A DNA stretch of 64,000 nucleotides, taken from assembly GCA_964017065.1 (NCBI GenBank), contig OZ024787.1:12415734-12479733 (forward strand), written 5' to 3'. Position numbers and translations under genes: made by a program. Origin of the DNA: Haliclona indistincta (lineage: Eukaryota > Porifera > Demospongiae > Haplosclerida > Chalinidae). Of the stretch, positions 13,610 through 26,176 are shown piece after piece (within the stretch, counting starts at the first letter, position 1; the number at the start of each line of letters is the position of its first letter). The notes beneath the pieces were generated by a model, which had not been told where the DNA came from, ran no database searches, and saw only the letters and a program-made list of their open reading frames with translations.

Positions 13610-14200
13610 TTAAGGTGGCGGGGCACTTATTTAATATTCAACACCCACGCAACGTGCATTTTATTAATAACTAGACTTTATAACTACAGCGATTTACATA
13701 ACAGTATGGGGGAAATAATACATGAAGCGTCTGTGGCAGCTATCTCGACTGTCGAGCAATAGATTGATGTGCTCAAACGCAGCAGCATGCAGCAGCATCT
13801 TGCCCACAGACGTATAGAGCGAATTTCCGTAATACTATCCAGAATTTTTTTAAAAGAATTTTTTCTGGTCTAGGCTTGCTGTTTTGCAGGGTTAGCAAGA
13901 GAGTATCGAAAAAACGCTCTATACGTCTGTGCGCGCTGGAATTTTAAAGCGGTAAACGAAGTTCTTTCCGGAGCAAGCAAGCCGAAGTGGAGATAACAGC
14001 CACAGACCGGTCTTTACTGGGCGACCTCACTGCTCCACGTTAGCTAAATACTTCGTGACTGAAACTTGCTATAGTCGATTTTTATCGATAGACAAAACAA
14101 AATGCATACTGGAGCACGCCTGTACAAAATACCTTTGTACAGAAAATAAAGCTACTTGCAAAGTTATGAATCTCGTTAAATTGGCGCACCGCCACCTTAA
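13610..14200. mobile_element. TTAA-flanked foldback MITE, GGTGGCGG family
   Basis: Bounded by TTAA at 13610-13613 and 14197-14200, with ends GGTGGCGG(GG)CAC and the reverse complement. Same terminal motif as the 59473-60141 element. Contains no plausible protein. Confidence 0.65.
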
Positions 14201-15920
14201 GGGTGCAGTGTCACGCCCACGCATGTATTTCTGGCTGGTTGCTAGGGGACTATATCTCAGAAACTACTGCTGATATTCCAAGAAACCAAAGACCTATGCG
14301 GCGAAGGCTGTACACATTGCAAACTATGAGCGCTGAAAGTGCCAGACGGAAACGTGACGGGCGCGGCTAAATACAACGCTTAGGCTAATAAAACTTTCGT
14401 TCACTCAGGCAGTTGAACTTCAGATTTGGGATATATACGTACTTCAACAAGGCGAAGGCAGTAATGTAGAGCTTTTTCATGTATTGTGCTTGAAAGTGCG
14501 ATTATGAGCTGCTTACCTCGTGGTTTTCCTACTCAGAGGATGTTTATTAAAAAAAACTCTACGTTAAGGTCTTTATCTGTAGTCATATATCCAAGTTTGG
14601 GTCTATTCTGAAGGCCACAGACAGAGTTTTATTGAGGAATGTATTGTTGTGATCTTGCCTGGCTACTGTCACTTATTAGTATTGTTAATGTGCTTGTACA
14701 AACAGTGAATATCATTTGTGGTGTGTAACAATGTCCAACTTGTACATTCCTGAATAAGTTAATGGTTGTTAGGATCTGCACCCTTAAACACACGAAATTT
14801 GTAAACACGTGTATGCTGAGTTGCGAGTTGTATACTGTAAGTTTATACTCAAGAGCTTGGCTGCAGCTGAACACTGTCTGCCTGGAGTTATTGTTCAGCC
14901 AGCGACAGTGAGCGACCTTCTACTTTGCTGTCAGGAATGAGCGTCTCCAGCGCCTGAGCGTTTTGGTTTGACCCAGGGTAACAAATGGGCAGGATTCATT
15001 CTTTCAGCTGGCTCCTACACTCTTGCATACACAATAACCAAGAATACAAGCATTGTTACAGCTGTACTTGTGTCAACAGCAACAGTCATGCAGTTTTTTC
15101 TAGAAACTGTGTTACACGTTCGATGTTAAAATATTTTCGTGGGCAGGTCGACCCACGAAAATATTTTAACACGAAAATTTTGTTACACGAAAATTTCCCG
15201 ATTTACGGTATTGTGTTCATTGGAAGATAACTTCTGCTCGGCGTCCTGGCTGCCGCAAACTAGATTTTCATTTGGTCGACCCAGGGAAGCAAAATTCAGC
15301 CTATTAGCTATCGTTTTAGCTAAATAAGTTTCATTTGAGTTGGAAAAAGTTCCAAAACGCACTTCAAAGTTGCCACTATCGCCCAATTGCTAATGTATTA
15401 GTAGATGTCAAAATGTGATTTTTTCCTATTTTTGAGCGACTGTAGCTAAAAAAGTAAACTCAATTTTGAGTTGGTCGACCCCAGGTCTAATAGAACAGGG
15501 TCTGAAGATTTGAATGGTGTGTTCTAAATTCAAATCCAAAGAAAAAAGTAGGTTCCACTTTTGAGATAAGAAGCAAGTTTTGCCCGGGAATAAATGAAGT
15601 ACAGCAGTTGCGTTTAGGAAAGTTTGAGCATGGTTTATTCTGCTACAGCGCTAGTATCTCAAACTATCCCTAGACTGTATAGAAACTAGTACATAGTATT
15701 ACAATTCTAGTGTAGCGAAGGCTCAAGAGGGAGCCCAGAAGTCACTCATGACCGCCATTCTCTATGAGCACTGGTATTGTCACGCTGCTTACTTTCTGTT
15801 CTGAAAACAACAATGTTACAGATGATACATAAGCTTGAGCTTCTTAGTATAGCTGTACACAACCGTGTTGGAACAGTGGACGTCTACTGCAAGCGTTTGT
15901 AGAGCTGTGAAGTTGCCTAC
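14201..15920. other. Non-coding stretch of the long intron
   Basis: No exon that I can support. A perfect hairpin sits at about 15122-15173 (arms GTTAAAATATTTTCGTGGG and complement around GCAGGTCGAC). The phrase TTGGTCGACCCAGG recurs near 15272 and 15471, suggesting repeat debris. Confidence 0.5.
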
Positions 15921-16046
15921 CTGTACCATGCTAGTGGACGGTGACAATGCTTTGTAGTTCAGAGTGAAGGAAGCAGATGGTCGAGGCTCACCAATACATG
16001 TAAGAGTCCTTTTCGGTACTTTAGACACTACTGGGACTAGTAGAAA
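15921..16046 (-). CDS. Possible orphan exon on the minus strand
   Basis: A 126-nt open stretch with a good acceptor (TTGCACAG) before 16046 and a good donor (CAG|GTAGGC) after 15921. It encodes 42 residues around RTLTCIGEPRPSASFTLNY, which faintly resembles half of an immunoglobulin-like fold. No neighbouring exon in a compatible phase was found: the only acceptor downstream, near 15800, leads to an immediate stop. It could be a pseudo-exon in repeat DNA. Confidence 0.22.
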
Positions 16047-16818
16047 CTGTGCAAGAAGACGCACAGTGAACTATGATCTAAGGTGACCTTCACGGAACGG
16101 AGCGGTTGTCATTAGCAACCCGTTATATTAATCGTGTTACATTACAAGTAAATCGTGTTCTGTGCCTAAACGTAATTCCGTGTGATGTCCTTTATTTCTG
16201 GTAATGAGATTCATCGTGTTACACTACCAGTAAGTCGTTTTCTGTGCATAAACGTAATTCCGTGTGAGATGTCTTTTATTTCTGGTGATTCTCTTGGCAC
16301 AATGAAAGCCGCAGAGAGTTTTTGTTGTGCTGTATACCAAAGGAGGGACAGAATTTAATTTTCCGTGATTTATTGTGCACACCTAATTATTTAGTAAGGT
16401 TCAATACCGTAGGGATAGAGCAGTTATAATAATTATTGTTATACATAATGTATTTTTAAAAGGCATTCTATATTTACTCGGTCACACAAGATTCATTGGT
16501 GCAGCAAATTCCAGACGCTCTGTAATTTAGCAGCATGACACAAGATAACCATTAAGCAATAGTGTTACATTATGTATTAATTTCTGAACATAATTATAAT
16601 TCAAGTGAGAGAGATTCAAACTGACATTAGTGACACTGAGAGAGACAAGCAATTTGAAAAATTCTTAAAATCATCTCAAGAAAAGGATACAGCGACATTG
16701 TAACCATATTTAAGCCCAGCGTTTAAGCCTGTAAAAAAACACATCGGTCCGCAAACAATATGTACATTTCTGAGGGATCCAACTGTGACGTCACATTCAA
16801 TTATTTTGCCAAGAGTTC

Positions 16819-17690
16819 ATTAGCTAAGAGTATGCAACAGTCAATATACCTGTTGGACATTTTCTATGTCACAAGTTTACCTATACACGCGATGATTGTC
16901 ATTTATTTACTGCATGCTGATGTGAATATCATTAGCATTGCAGCCCTAATGCTTTCTGCTGTATAGACCCCCTTAGTGGCTAATTGGTGTGACCGTACTG
17001 TAATACAATGAAATAATAATTATTCTAGCAAGTATTCTAGTCACGCCCATACTGGCGACGCCCATGCAGACGCTATTTTATGGGGCAAGACCACGTAATG
17101 GCCTACGCAAATATGCAAAATCTGGCCAAATATGGCCTACGCAAAATCTTGCTTTTTCTGTGGCAGAAAAAGCAAGATTCTAGCTAAAATCAAAAGTTTT
17201 GTACCACAGTAAAGATCTTGTCAGTTGGAAAAGAAAAGAATCGCTTTCCAGGCTGTCCCAAGCGGTTGGTACAGCCAACTGCACAACACGAGTGCACAAT
17301 CTTGCCCCAGCAAACGGTGACGTGGTTATTATTCAATAGGGCATTGTCGTCACCAATTAGCCACTAATACCCCGTTCACACTGCACGTTAGAACCGGGCC
17401 GAACCGTGCCACACTTTATGATCAAAGTTCCGACACAACCGAACCATGCTGGAAGCGGCCCACCTATGGTTGGTGTGCCGCGATGGTGCAGTTCAGTTCA
17501 GTTGTAGCACAGTTCAGTTGCGTTCATACTGACAGAGATTTGCAACCGGGCCGGCCTGGTTCAGTTCCGTTCTAGCGCGTAGTGTGAACGCGATGTAAGG
17601 GGGTCTATAAACTTGTGACATAGAAAATGTCCAACGGCGTCCAACTATATTGACTGTTGCATACTCTTAGGTAACGAAATCTTGTTTGCT
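16819..17690. repeat. Nested foldback element
   Basis: The outer arms around 16819-16890 and 17612-17690 are reverse complements (TGTTGGACATTTTCTATGTC against GACATAGAAAATGTCCAACG). An inner pair, TTAGTGGCTAATTGGTG and CACCAATTAGCCACTAA, lies at 16971 and 17351. A segment at ~17373-17595 begins GTTCACACTGCACG and ends TAGTGTGAACGC, so it may be a third, nested MITE. Confidence 0.7.
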
Positions 17691-17798
17691 AATTAGTGCG
17701 TACATGCAAGGCTTATTCATTTTGAGTGCAGCTATTTATGCGTATCTATTTTCTCAAAACATGTGCAGTCCCAAGAACTACTGTACCATGATCCTCGG

Positions 17799-18297
17799 TT
17801 AACCCTTCACAAGCGACTGGCGACTATAGTCGCCTAGCAAGTTTGAAGTCACCTGAAGTGGGCGTTTAAATTCGAAGATAGTTTATTTCACCTATAGACG
17901 AAATACAGCTATGGGGGGTGTGATGGCGAGCCAATGGCTTGGCCTGTGGCCCCGCCTAGCAGAGCTATAGCGGGAATACCTACCACCACTATCTACAGGG
18001 GCTTCTTGACATAAAAAGCAGCCGTACATGCACTAACTTTGTCTCACACGTGCTGTTTTGACCAAAGAAACGGCATTTTATGCTCCAGTGAGAGTGATTC
18101 CAGCATATGACAGTTGGTAGATCGTCAAGTGGGCGTGGTTAACTGCACTTGTCATTGACAACAAGCCCGCACGTTGTGCAAGTTGATTTTGCATATTAAC
18201 AGTGATCACAGCACTGGTTTGTCTGTCTAATGGTTGCAAAGGTTAGTGAAATCCACAGAAGCAGAGGCTAGAATTGTGTCCGCACTTGAAGGGTTAA
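17799..18297. mobile_element. piggyBac-type MITE, CCCTTCA end
   Basis: Flanked by TTAA at 17799-17802 and 18294-18297. Ends are CCCTTCACAAGCG and the complement of CGCACTTGAAGGG. TTAA target duplication with CCCTT termini is typical of piggyBac-class non-autonomous elements. The right TTAA is shared with the next element. Confidence 0.72.
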
Positions 18298-18740
18298 CCC
18301 TTTAGTTACTGAATTATTTTGACAAAAATTTGACTTGCTCTGAACTGACAGTTTGTCTTGCGATTTTCTACAACATGCAGTGCGCTAGCTGTTCCAAACT
18401 GGCACAGTTTTGTATTGGCATGTTGTACTAAACTTTGAGTTAAATTGGTCACTCCCACTTCAGAAGTAAAGCTGCTTAAGTGCTGTGACCTCGTCATTTT
18501 CTGCCAATTTTGGTCTTCATTTAGCACTGGTGACTGATACGAAAACCTGGTGGTGTCCATGTGAGCAAACAGCACAGCTTAGACCATATTCTATGCCAAG
18601 GTATGAATTTCCAGGCACCCTGAAGCCCTAAAAATGCTGAGATCAGCAATTAAACTTGATTTGACCTTTAATTCTAGAGCACTTTTCACACTATTTATGA
18701 CGTCTATAGTAGGTGGAGTCATTAGGGCTTAAAGGGTTAA
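18294..18740. mobile_element. piggyBac-type MITE, CCCTTTA family, copy 1
   Basis: TTAA at 18294-18297 and 18737-18740. Left end CCCTTTAGTTACTGAATTAT, right end complement CTTAAAGGG. Homologous copies are at 37237-37838 and, more distantly, at 60146-60736. Confidence 0.75.
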
Positions 18741-19150
18741 CTTGAGATATGGGAAGCATGCATGGGGAGAAGGCTAGCTAGGCTAGATAGGCTAGATAGA
18801 TAGACTAGGACTAGCCTCCTCCCCAGGCCACACCCCTCTCATTATTAGCGATCGAGATTTGATGGTTACACTCGCGACAAAAGCTGTCAGTCGGAAAAAT
18901 TTTGGGTATCTATGGTTACGTGACCCTCCGCCCATTTCAATACTGTCACTCAAACGTAAGCCTTCATCTGTTCATTCTCGCTGGTTTGTTGGCGCGCAAG
19001 GAGCATCCTAGTACTACTGAGACAAGCCACAACAGAGTGAGACACAGATTTATGCAGTAGAACTTACAGTTGTACGTATAAAAACGGTTACATTGTACAT
19101 CAAGCAATATATAGTGCGCAATGGATTTTGCGCACTATGGATTTTACAAT
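18741..19150. other. Non-coding intron sequence
   Basis: No coding exon seen. Contains short AGGCTAGATAG-type duplications near 18775 and TGCGCAATGGATTTTGCGCA near 19117. Confidence 0.5.
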
Positions 19151-19179
19151 GATTGGGCACAATGGATTTTAGGGTTGGG

Positions 19180-19527
19180 CGGAAAACAAGATGGCAGCTA
19201 CACTTAGGCTAAACGCAATATATCTTGGCTGTTGACGACATCAGGGGTATGTTAACTACCTAGGGGCTATCCTAAGAGGTAAGCGCTTTCAATGAGTCAA
19301 CTAATAAAGACTATATGGCCAGTTGCTGTGGGCTTGACAAGATGGCGTCTCGCCAGGAGGCATGAAGTACGGCACCACCATATCTTCGCCGTACAGGCGT
19401 TTCAAGCTAATCTAACGTTCTGAAGCTCTTTGCACGATTTGTGCGATTACAAAGAGACCTTCAGAAGCAAAAGAAACCAGGTCTAAGGTGGTAAACCAGA
19501 GTACACGTGGCACCCGCTTGTTCATCT

Positions 19528-19574
<47 letters not shown>

Positions 19575-19595
19575 GTCTGTCTGTCTGTCTGTCTG

Positions 19596-19631
<36 letters not shown>

Positions 19632-19935
19632 ATTCTTCAGCGAGTCTAGCACAGTAGTGAGCGAACCAAACGCAAATAAACGTACACAGAAGCAACGCTA
19701 CCTACATGTTGTATGACAATCAGTGCACCTGATATCTATTTAGGCCTAAAACACTGGGAGTAGTGAGTATTTCCAGAAAAACAGTGATTTTTTGGTCCAT
19801 AACAGACGCCATTCCATGTATTCTGCTTGAACTCCGTTACTAGGTTACGTCTACTCTCGCATGCATGTGTATGTAATTTTTCTAATACAAGCGCACCTTT
19901 GTACAAATTGCTTGGAACGTGAGTGCTACTGCCGC
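19180..19935. mobile_element. Repeat family T4, copy with (TTTC)n(TGTC)n
   Basis: Starts near TAGGGTTGGGCGGAAAACAAG and shares long stretches with 38310-39880 (for example GGTCTAAGGTGGTAAACCAG, and the CTTCAGCGAGTCTAGCACAG flank after the array). At 19527-19631 the internal array is TTTC units, then TGTC, then TTTC. A related piece in reverse orientation lies at ~2835-3190. Confidence 0.75.
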
Positions 19936-20139
19936 TACACATACACTAGCTGTGTTCACAGCAGGGAACGAGCAAATCACACTGGATTTGTCTGTTCAGG
20001 CTTGTAAGAATGCTAACTTAAGCTTATCTAATGTTGCATGGTACGAGTTGCATGCAGTGCGGAGTCGATCCAGTGCAGAGTCGATCCAGTGCAGTCAGTG
20101 GAATAGTTCTCTTTACACTGTATTAGCACAATTGCCATA

Positions 20140-20402
20140 AAAAAAGAAATTAAACAAGTAATAAAAACATTTTAACAAAAATGAAAGATATTTAGGGTTG
20201 GTACATGTATCGAAAAAGTATGGAAACAAGATTTAAAATAAAAAGTACTTTAACAATAGCATTCGATAGTTGTGGTTAATTTAATAGGGAGGTAGCATTA
20301 CACTGCTATTGTTAAAGTACTTTTTATTTTGTTCCATACTTTTTCGATACATGTACCAACCCTAAATCTCTTGCATTTTTGTTAACATGTTTTTATTACT
20401 AA
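20140..20402. repeat. Foldback MITE, family F1 copy 1
   Basis: Near-perfect arms: AAGTAATAAAAACATTTTAA, then TTAGGGTTGGTACATGTATC and a long shared stretch, centred near 20270. The 39990-40325 element is a second copy of the same structure. Confidence 0.85.
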
Positions 20403-20427
20403 GTCTTGTTATTATAAAATCAATTTA

Positions 20428-23400
20428 TTAGGGAGGCACGGTAGTGCCTCCCTATGTAGGGTTGAATGGAAAAACAAGATGGCAGCTACATACAATGTAC
20501 AAGAAAATAAAAAGATTTCTAACGAAATCAAAAGGATGTAGGGATAAAGAAATCTGCTGCTGGTCCGCAATGTAAACCAACAAGGAGCAAGCATGGAATG
20601 GTAACACGATTGACTTGCTAACAGACCATAGATCCCTACATCAGTGGCTGTACGTAAGATTTTGACTATACAATATTTTGTAAGAAGCTAAAGTCAATTC
20701 AATGCACATCAGGTGTCAGTCAATAGCAGCTAGCAGAACTGCTGTAGTCAGCCACAGCAGGCCACTGATTTAGGGATCTATGGTCTGTTAGCAAGTCAAT
20801 CGTGTTACCATTCCGTGCTTGCTCCTTGTTGGTTTACATTGTGGACCAGTAGCAGATTTCTCTATCCCTACATCCTTTGATTTTTCTTTTTATTTTCTTG
20901 TTTGTGTCCTTTCTCTTTTTCAGTGAGTTTCAAAGTTTCGATGCAGTTTGAATTCAGCAAGATAATGCATCTCTTTGTTTCCACCATTGGTTTGGTTTGC
21001 TTTTGTTGATAATTGCTTTTTAACTTGTAGCTCCTAAATACTAAAACTAGCTCATGCATCGCAGGATTGCGATTTGCACAGCATACGAGCCCGCCCACTC
21101 CGGTAGAAATTTCTGTACGGCTGTGATACTATCTGGCAAGCAGCAGAACGGTGAGATTACTCGGTGAGTTGTTCTTCGAAGACTCCAGACGCCAATATGC
21201 GCTCTCCATACGGCGATACTCTACTAAATACTTGTGATTGGTCACGTGCGTATTACGTAATCACAATAATTATGGCGTCAAACTGCACTTAGCTGACAAC
21301 TGTTCGTGATCGTGAACTCGTCAAATTTATATCGTCATTTCGCCAAAAACTAACCTCAAAAGGCACATGCCAGGAGAATTTCACAACTGTTCGTGGGTGT
21401 TTTGGTCTTGGCACCGCTCGCGTAAAGGCGCTATATAGGTGCGCTGAAGAAAGAAAGAAGAAAGATGAAAACGAAGATGACGAAAACTCGATTTTCACCG
21501 TTTCCAGGGGTTCGTCACTTTAGTAACAATTTCGAGCAATCTCCTTGCTACTGTAAGATAGGGCAACGCCAGAGAGCAGATCTAAGTGTCTGTGGACGTT
21601 TAAAAATCATCACCAGGCGAAATATCAGCGTTTGAACGCTAATATACATTGTATGTAGCCGCCATCTTGATTTCTCGTTCATCCCTAAATAGGGAGTCAC
21701 TACCGTGACTCCCTAATTAGCGTTCAAACGCTGATATTTCGCCTGGTGATGAATTTTATATGTCCAAAGACACTTAAATCTGCTATCTGGCGTTGCCCCA
21801 TCTTAAAGTAGCAAGGAGATTGCTCGAAATTGTTAGTAGAGAGGTTTAGATTCACGTAGACGATGAACGTGAACGTTGAATTGTGACGTCACTCTTTTCA
21901 TTGAGAATGTGCAGTCATTAAGTACAGATTTTTTGCTGACGTCATAAATTTCAATCTTTTTACCGTTTTAGTCGCCTTCAACGGTAATCATGAACTAATG
22001 TAGCATTTTTCAGCGTTAGCGAGTACCGTTGAGCTGATGGCTACCGCAGCGGCCACGTGCACTATAAACGCGTACCTGGGTTCAGAACGGCAGTTTCAGA
22101 AACAAATAGCTAGTATGCGCGTAGCTGAGCAACTGCTTGAGTGAGATGAAGGCGAACCACAACCCGACAGTGAGCTGCTGATCGCTTACACAGCCGACAT
22201 CATGAAATTTAGCTGTACTCGCTCAGGCTCTTGCAGCATCGTGCACGCTAGCGCTTGTGCACCTATTGTGTTATGACAACTACTCAGTGAACAGTGGCGA
22301 CAGCCTCACTGCGTGCGGGTCACATTAGGTCACAGTGGCGGCCTCGCTCCCGCCGACTTCAATAGGGCAGCAGTGAGTACTGAGCCGTCTGCGTGTGGCT
22401 ACAACAACTGAACTTGCTCGGCTTGTCACGCAGACAACTACACGCTGTGACACGGACGACGTTCGTACTTGTCCGTATCTTCATTGAGTGATGTCACAAC
22501 GTTAACCGTCGATTCTAAACGAGAATCTAAACCTCGCTAATAAAGTGACGAACCTGGAAACGGGGAAAATCGAGTTTCGTCATCTTCGTTTTCTTCTTCT
22601 TTCTTCTTTCTTTCTTCAGCACGCCTAGCGCCTTTACGTGAGCAGTGCCGAGACCAAAACACCCACGAACAGTCTTGAAATTCTCCTGGCAGGTGCCTTT
22701 TGAACTTTGTTTTTAGCGAAACGGCGATATAAATTCCGCAATTTCTCGGTCGTGATCCATTGTCAGCTAAGTGTTAGACGCTATTACTGTGATTGCGCAA
22801 TACGCACGTGACCAAGCACTAGCTTGAGTATCTCCGCACCGTATGGATCACGCAGAACACATATCTGTCTGGAGTCTTCGAAGAACGATAAGCTCGTATA
22901 GGATCATCATTCTGCGCTTGCCAGATAATTATAACCGCCGTACAGATCTACAAACTAGTGTGGGCGGGGCTTGTATGCACTTCATGTATGCGTAGGCGAG
23001 CTGATATGTACAGTATAACTAGCTACAAGTTTAAAATTTTTAATAATAAAAAAGCCATCAACAACAGAAAAACTAAACCAATGGTAGAAACAAAGACGGC
23101 TCAGTACGTGCATGATATTGAACTGCACTTCACTGAAATAGAAAAAAGGACACGGACAAGAAAATTAAAAAGATTTCTATCGAAATCAAAAGGATGTAGG
23201 GTTGTGAAATCTACCACTGGTTCACAATGTAAACCAACAAGGAACAAGCAAGGAATGGTAACACGATTGACTTGCTAACAGACCATAGATCCCTACATCA
23301 GTGGTTGTACACAAACTGAATGCACGTCAGGTGTCAGCAGTCAACATTAACTATAGGTCAACCACAGCAGCCACTGATGTAGGGATCTATGGTCTGTTAG

Positions 23401-23515
23401 CAAGTCAATCGTGTTACCATTCCTTGCTTGTTCCTTGTTGGTTTACATTGTGGACCAGTAGTAGATTTCACAACCTTACATCCTTTTGATTTCAATAGAA
23501 ATCTTTTTAATTTTC
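20428..23515. mobile_element. Rearranged inverted pair of terminal-hairpin elements (family H)
   Basis: Contains a left terminal hairpin (GGGAGGCAC/GTGCCTCCC at 20430), the motif AACAAGATGGC.GCTACATACA, a hairpin-forming tail at 20510-20885, an inverted body at 20868-21660, a right terminal hairpin (GGGAGTCAC/GTGACTCCC at 21694-21713), and then the body again in the other orientation to a second tail at 23190-23510. A complete single copy for comparison is at 33582-34815. Non-coding. Confidence 0.72.
21832..22540. mobile_element. Nested MITE inside family H
   Basis: Interrupts the family H body between GAAATTGTTAGTA and ATAAAGTGACGAAC, which are contiguous in the 33582 copy. Ends GAGGTTTAGATTC and GAATCTAAACCTC are inverted repeats. 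No coding content. Confidence 0.68.
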
Positions 23516-23584
23516 TTTATACCATTGCTTACATGCGAGTGGCTTATCATGTATGATTTCATTTTCTGTTATTTTTTTGTATAG

Positions 23585-24270
23585 GAATTAACACAGAAGA
23601 ATTTAGAGCTGATATTGGACCTGCTGCAACTGTGGTAGAACGGCTACGCGATCTGGAGAGCTCATTTGCCACTATGCTAACTAATCTTCTTAATCTTTTT
23701 GCTGAGTGTGACCTTTGTAAAGCACAATTCTTTCTTAATAGTCTCTATGATACTGAAGACTTCAGCCAATGCGATACATTTGAAGCACTTTTGAACCAGC
23801 TAGGTCGAAATCACATTGATACATTCAACATCTACCACCTTCAAAGACTTGTCGCTTTGTTTGAGAAAGATGTGCTTAAAAAGCCATTGAAAGAGTATGA
23901 AGAAGAGAAGGAGAATTTTCTCTGTGACACTAACGTCATTGAGTTTCAGCAAGCTGTTGTCAGTAGAGTTAAGTCTGTTCCACCCAATCGGACTGCTGTA
24001 GTCACAATTAAGGTTACTAAAACCTTTGCAAAGAATCGAACTCTGAAAGACATCGAGGAACTTGCATTGAGGGGTTTTCGAGAATGTCAGAGAAATTTTG
24101 TTCGTATGCATGCTGAGCCAGGTTCAGTGATCATCTCATGGTTCTTCCCTGAGGCTCTTAGTGGCAAATTAGAGGATCTTGCTCATGAGAATGCTGCAGT
24201 ATTCAAAGATGCTGGAGTGGAAGAGGTGACAGTAGGTGGAAAGGTTGTCTTTCTTATCACTCTGGAGGAG
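23585..24270 (+). CDS. Second domain X exon
   Basis: Single 686-nt exon, with acceptor TTGTATAG before 23585 and donor GAG|GTAAGA after 24270. It starts in phase 1 and ends in phase 0, exactly as needed to join the WW exon ending at 13349 and the ankyrin exon starting at 30391. It is a clear paralogue of the exon at 10889-11583: VVERLRDLESSFATML, FSQCDTFEALLNQL, DTFNIYHLQRLVALFEKD, MHAEPGSVIISWFFPE, and a matching end ITLEE|. If one gene, it lies behind a 10.2-kb intron full of mobile DNA. Otherwise it begins a separate gene whose 5' exons I cannot see. Domain X is mostly helical-looking in its first half and has a short conserved core around MHAE.GSVIISWFFPE. I cannot name its fold. Confidence 0.72.
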
Positions 24271-24289
24271 GTAAGAGCAAGGGTGTAGC

Positions 24290-25430
24290 AACCAGTCAGG
24301 CCAGAGCCTGACTAATATTTCGTCCGTAAGTGTGTGACTTGGTAATAATTATAGTGGACTTGATTGACTGCACGTGGCACTGTACGAGCACAGTGCTAGG
24401 CTATTGAAAGTACATGCTAACCAGACAACAGTAAAATGCCAAGGTGTGCCGAGTGGGCGTGACCATGAACGCGTGAGCAGAGTCATAGATATTATATTGC
24501 CTACGGACTGTGATCGGACACTAGCTCATGTGAGCGCATAGTAACAATACATTTTGGTGTGTACACTCTGTGTTGCGCTTGACCTAAATGCCGCAATACA
24601 TTAGCGAGCAGAAAGTCGTGAACATTGTGTATCTCTACTGCAAATACGACTCCCTGTTGCTTTATGATTGTTATTCACGTTGATCGATGTGACGAGGCAT
24701 GTTTTTCGGCATTTAGGGCGATACTGCAGTGCAGAATTCATACTTGCTAGTGACCTTTTTGTGTACCTCTGGACGCAACATGACAACTTAAATATCCAAA
24801 TAATATATTTATAGATATGAACCCTCTCTTCCTATAATTGCTTTGTATCCCACCTCGTGGGCGTATCAAAGGCACCGCCAGGACAATATATTCCATACTG
24901 CCCCAACTGCAGGGCAATATGGAATATATTGCTGCCCTAGGGCAATATGGAATATATTGCCCGGGGACGCGATATATTGCCCGGGTGCAGATATTGTCTG
25001 AAAGAACAGACAATATCTGCGGAAAGGGCAAGTAGCCCAAAATTTTTAAACGTGGTACAGTGTTGACCACGTGATGGAAAAATAGAGGTAGGGCAATAGC
25101 CCTACCGGAAGGTACAGAGCACTGTTGCGCGCGCTTTATATACCGCTTAAGATTCCTTATGCTAGTGGGTTCCATTGTGGTCTTTACTATAGCACGTGTG
25201 ATACTAAAAATAACACAAGCGATACTAAAAACAGTACAATGCACGGGATACGCCCGTGACGTGCGATACAAACACGTTAAACAACGGTCCCTCGGGCAGT
25301 ATGGAATATCCACTCGTGCAATCCAATTAGACCCCTCGGGCTGCGCCCTCGGGCTCTAATTGGATTGCCCTCGTGTATATTCCATACTGCCCTCGGACCG
25401 TTGTTTAACTAGTACATGGAAAAATCTAAT
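24290..25430. repeat. Palindrome-rich non-coding block
   Basis: From 24820 to 25415 the sequence is built from inverted words such as GGCAATATGGAATATATTGC and GGGCAGTATGGAATAT. A long hairpin at 25273-25410 is centred on CCCTCGGGCTGCGCCCTCGGG, with arms reading ...CAATCCAATTAGA/TCTAATTGGATTG. It looks like a foldback repeat. No protein. Confidence 0.65.
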
Positions 25431-26176
25431 CGCAGCTTCATTTTTCATAATCAAAAGCTTCTACATGGCAGCAGACTTTACCTATAGCTTTCTTTTCTTA
25501 TAATACAATGACATGCATAATGTAGCGTTCGGGGGTTCGATATTTCAAAGCTTTATTAGAAAAGCAGCAATGGAAGAATAGAATAGAATCGGATCCTAGA
25601 AATGAGTAAGATACTATAGTCCTCAGTTTTAGATATACACTCAATGACTTAGCAATAGTGGGACTAGCTACTTTAGTTAGCACTTAGTAATGTACACAAC
25701 ATAACCTAACACCACATCTCCCTATCTAAAAGTCATTGTCCGATGAGAGGAGCGAAGTTCTGTCTATAGAGGCAGGGTGTGCATGGTTACTCCGACGAGG
25801 TTGTGGAGGTGTTTGCGGATTTGTGATTTGTCCTGTTCACTTTCAGTCTGAGTTTCCTGTTCATCAACTCTGGGTTGCGGAAGTTTGATGATATCCTTCA
25901 TGTACCTTCGAAGTTCTGATCCAGCTTCAGTTGTAACGACTAGTGATCTTGGTGCTACTCCTAGCTGATTGAATGGTTCCTTCTTTCTGCCTTGTTGGGA
26001 TCCATACTCTGTCTCCTGATTTCAAGACTGGTAGAGTTCTGGCTCCATGATGGCTATCAAAGTTCTTCTTCTGTCTTTGCTTCATCCCCTGGTCTCATGG
26101 TTCGGACTTCTCGGTCTGGCACTCGGGGAAGTCTTTGTGTCCTTGTAGTAGGGATATAGTTGTCCTCAGTGTCCGG

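Noticed and set aside
24747..25359. 188-aa minus-strand and 65-66-aa plus-strand frames
   Set aside because: They lie in the palindromic block, mirror each other and resemble no protein.
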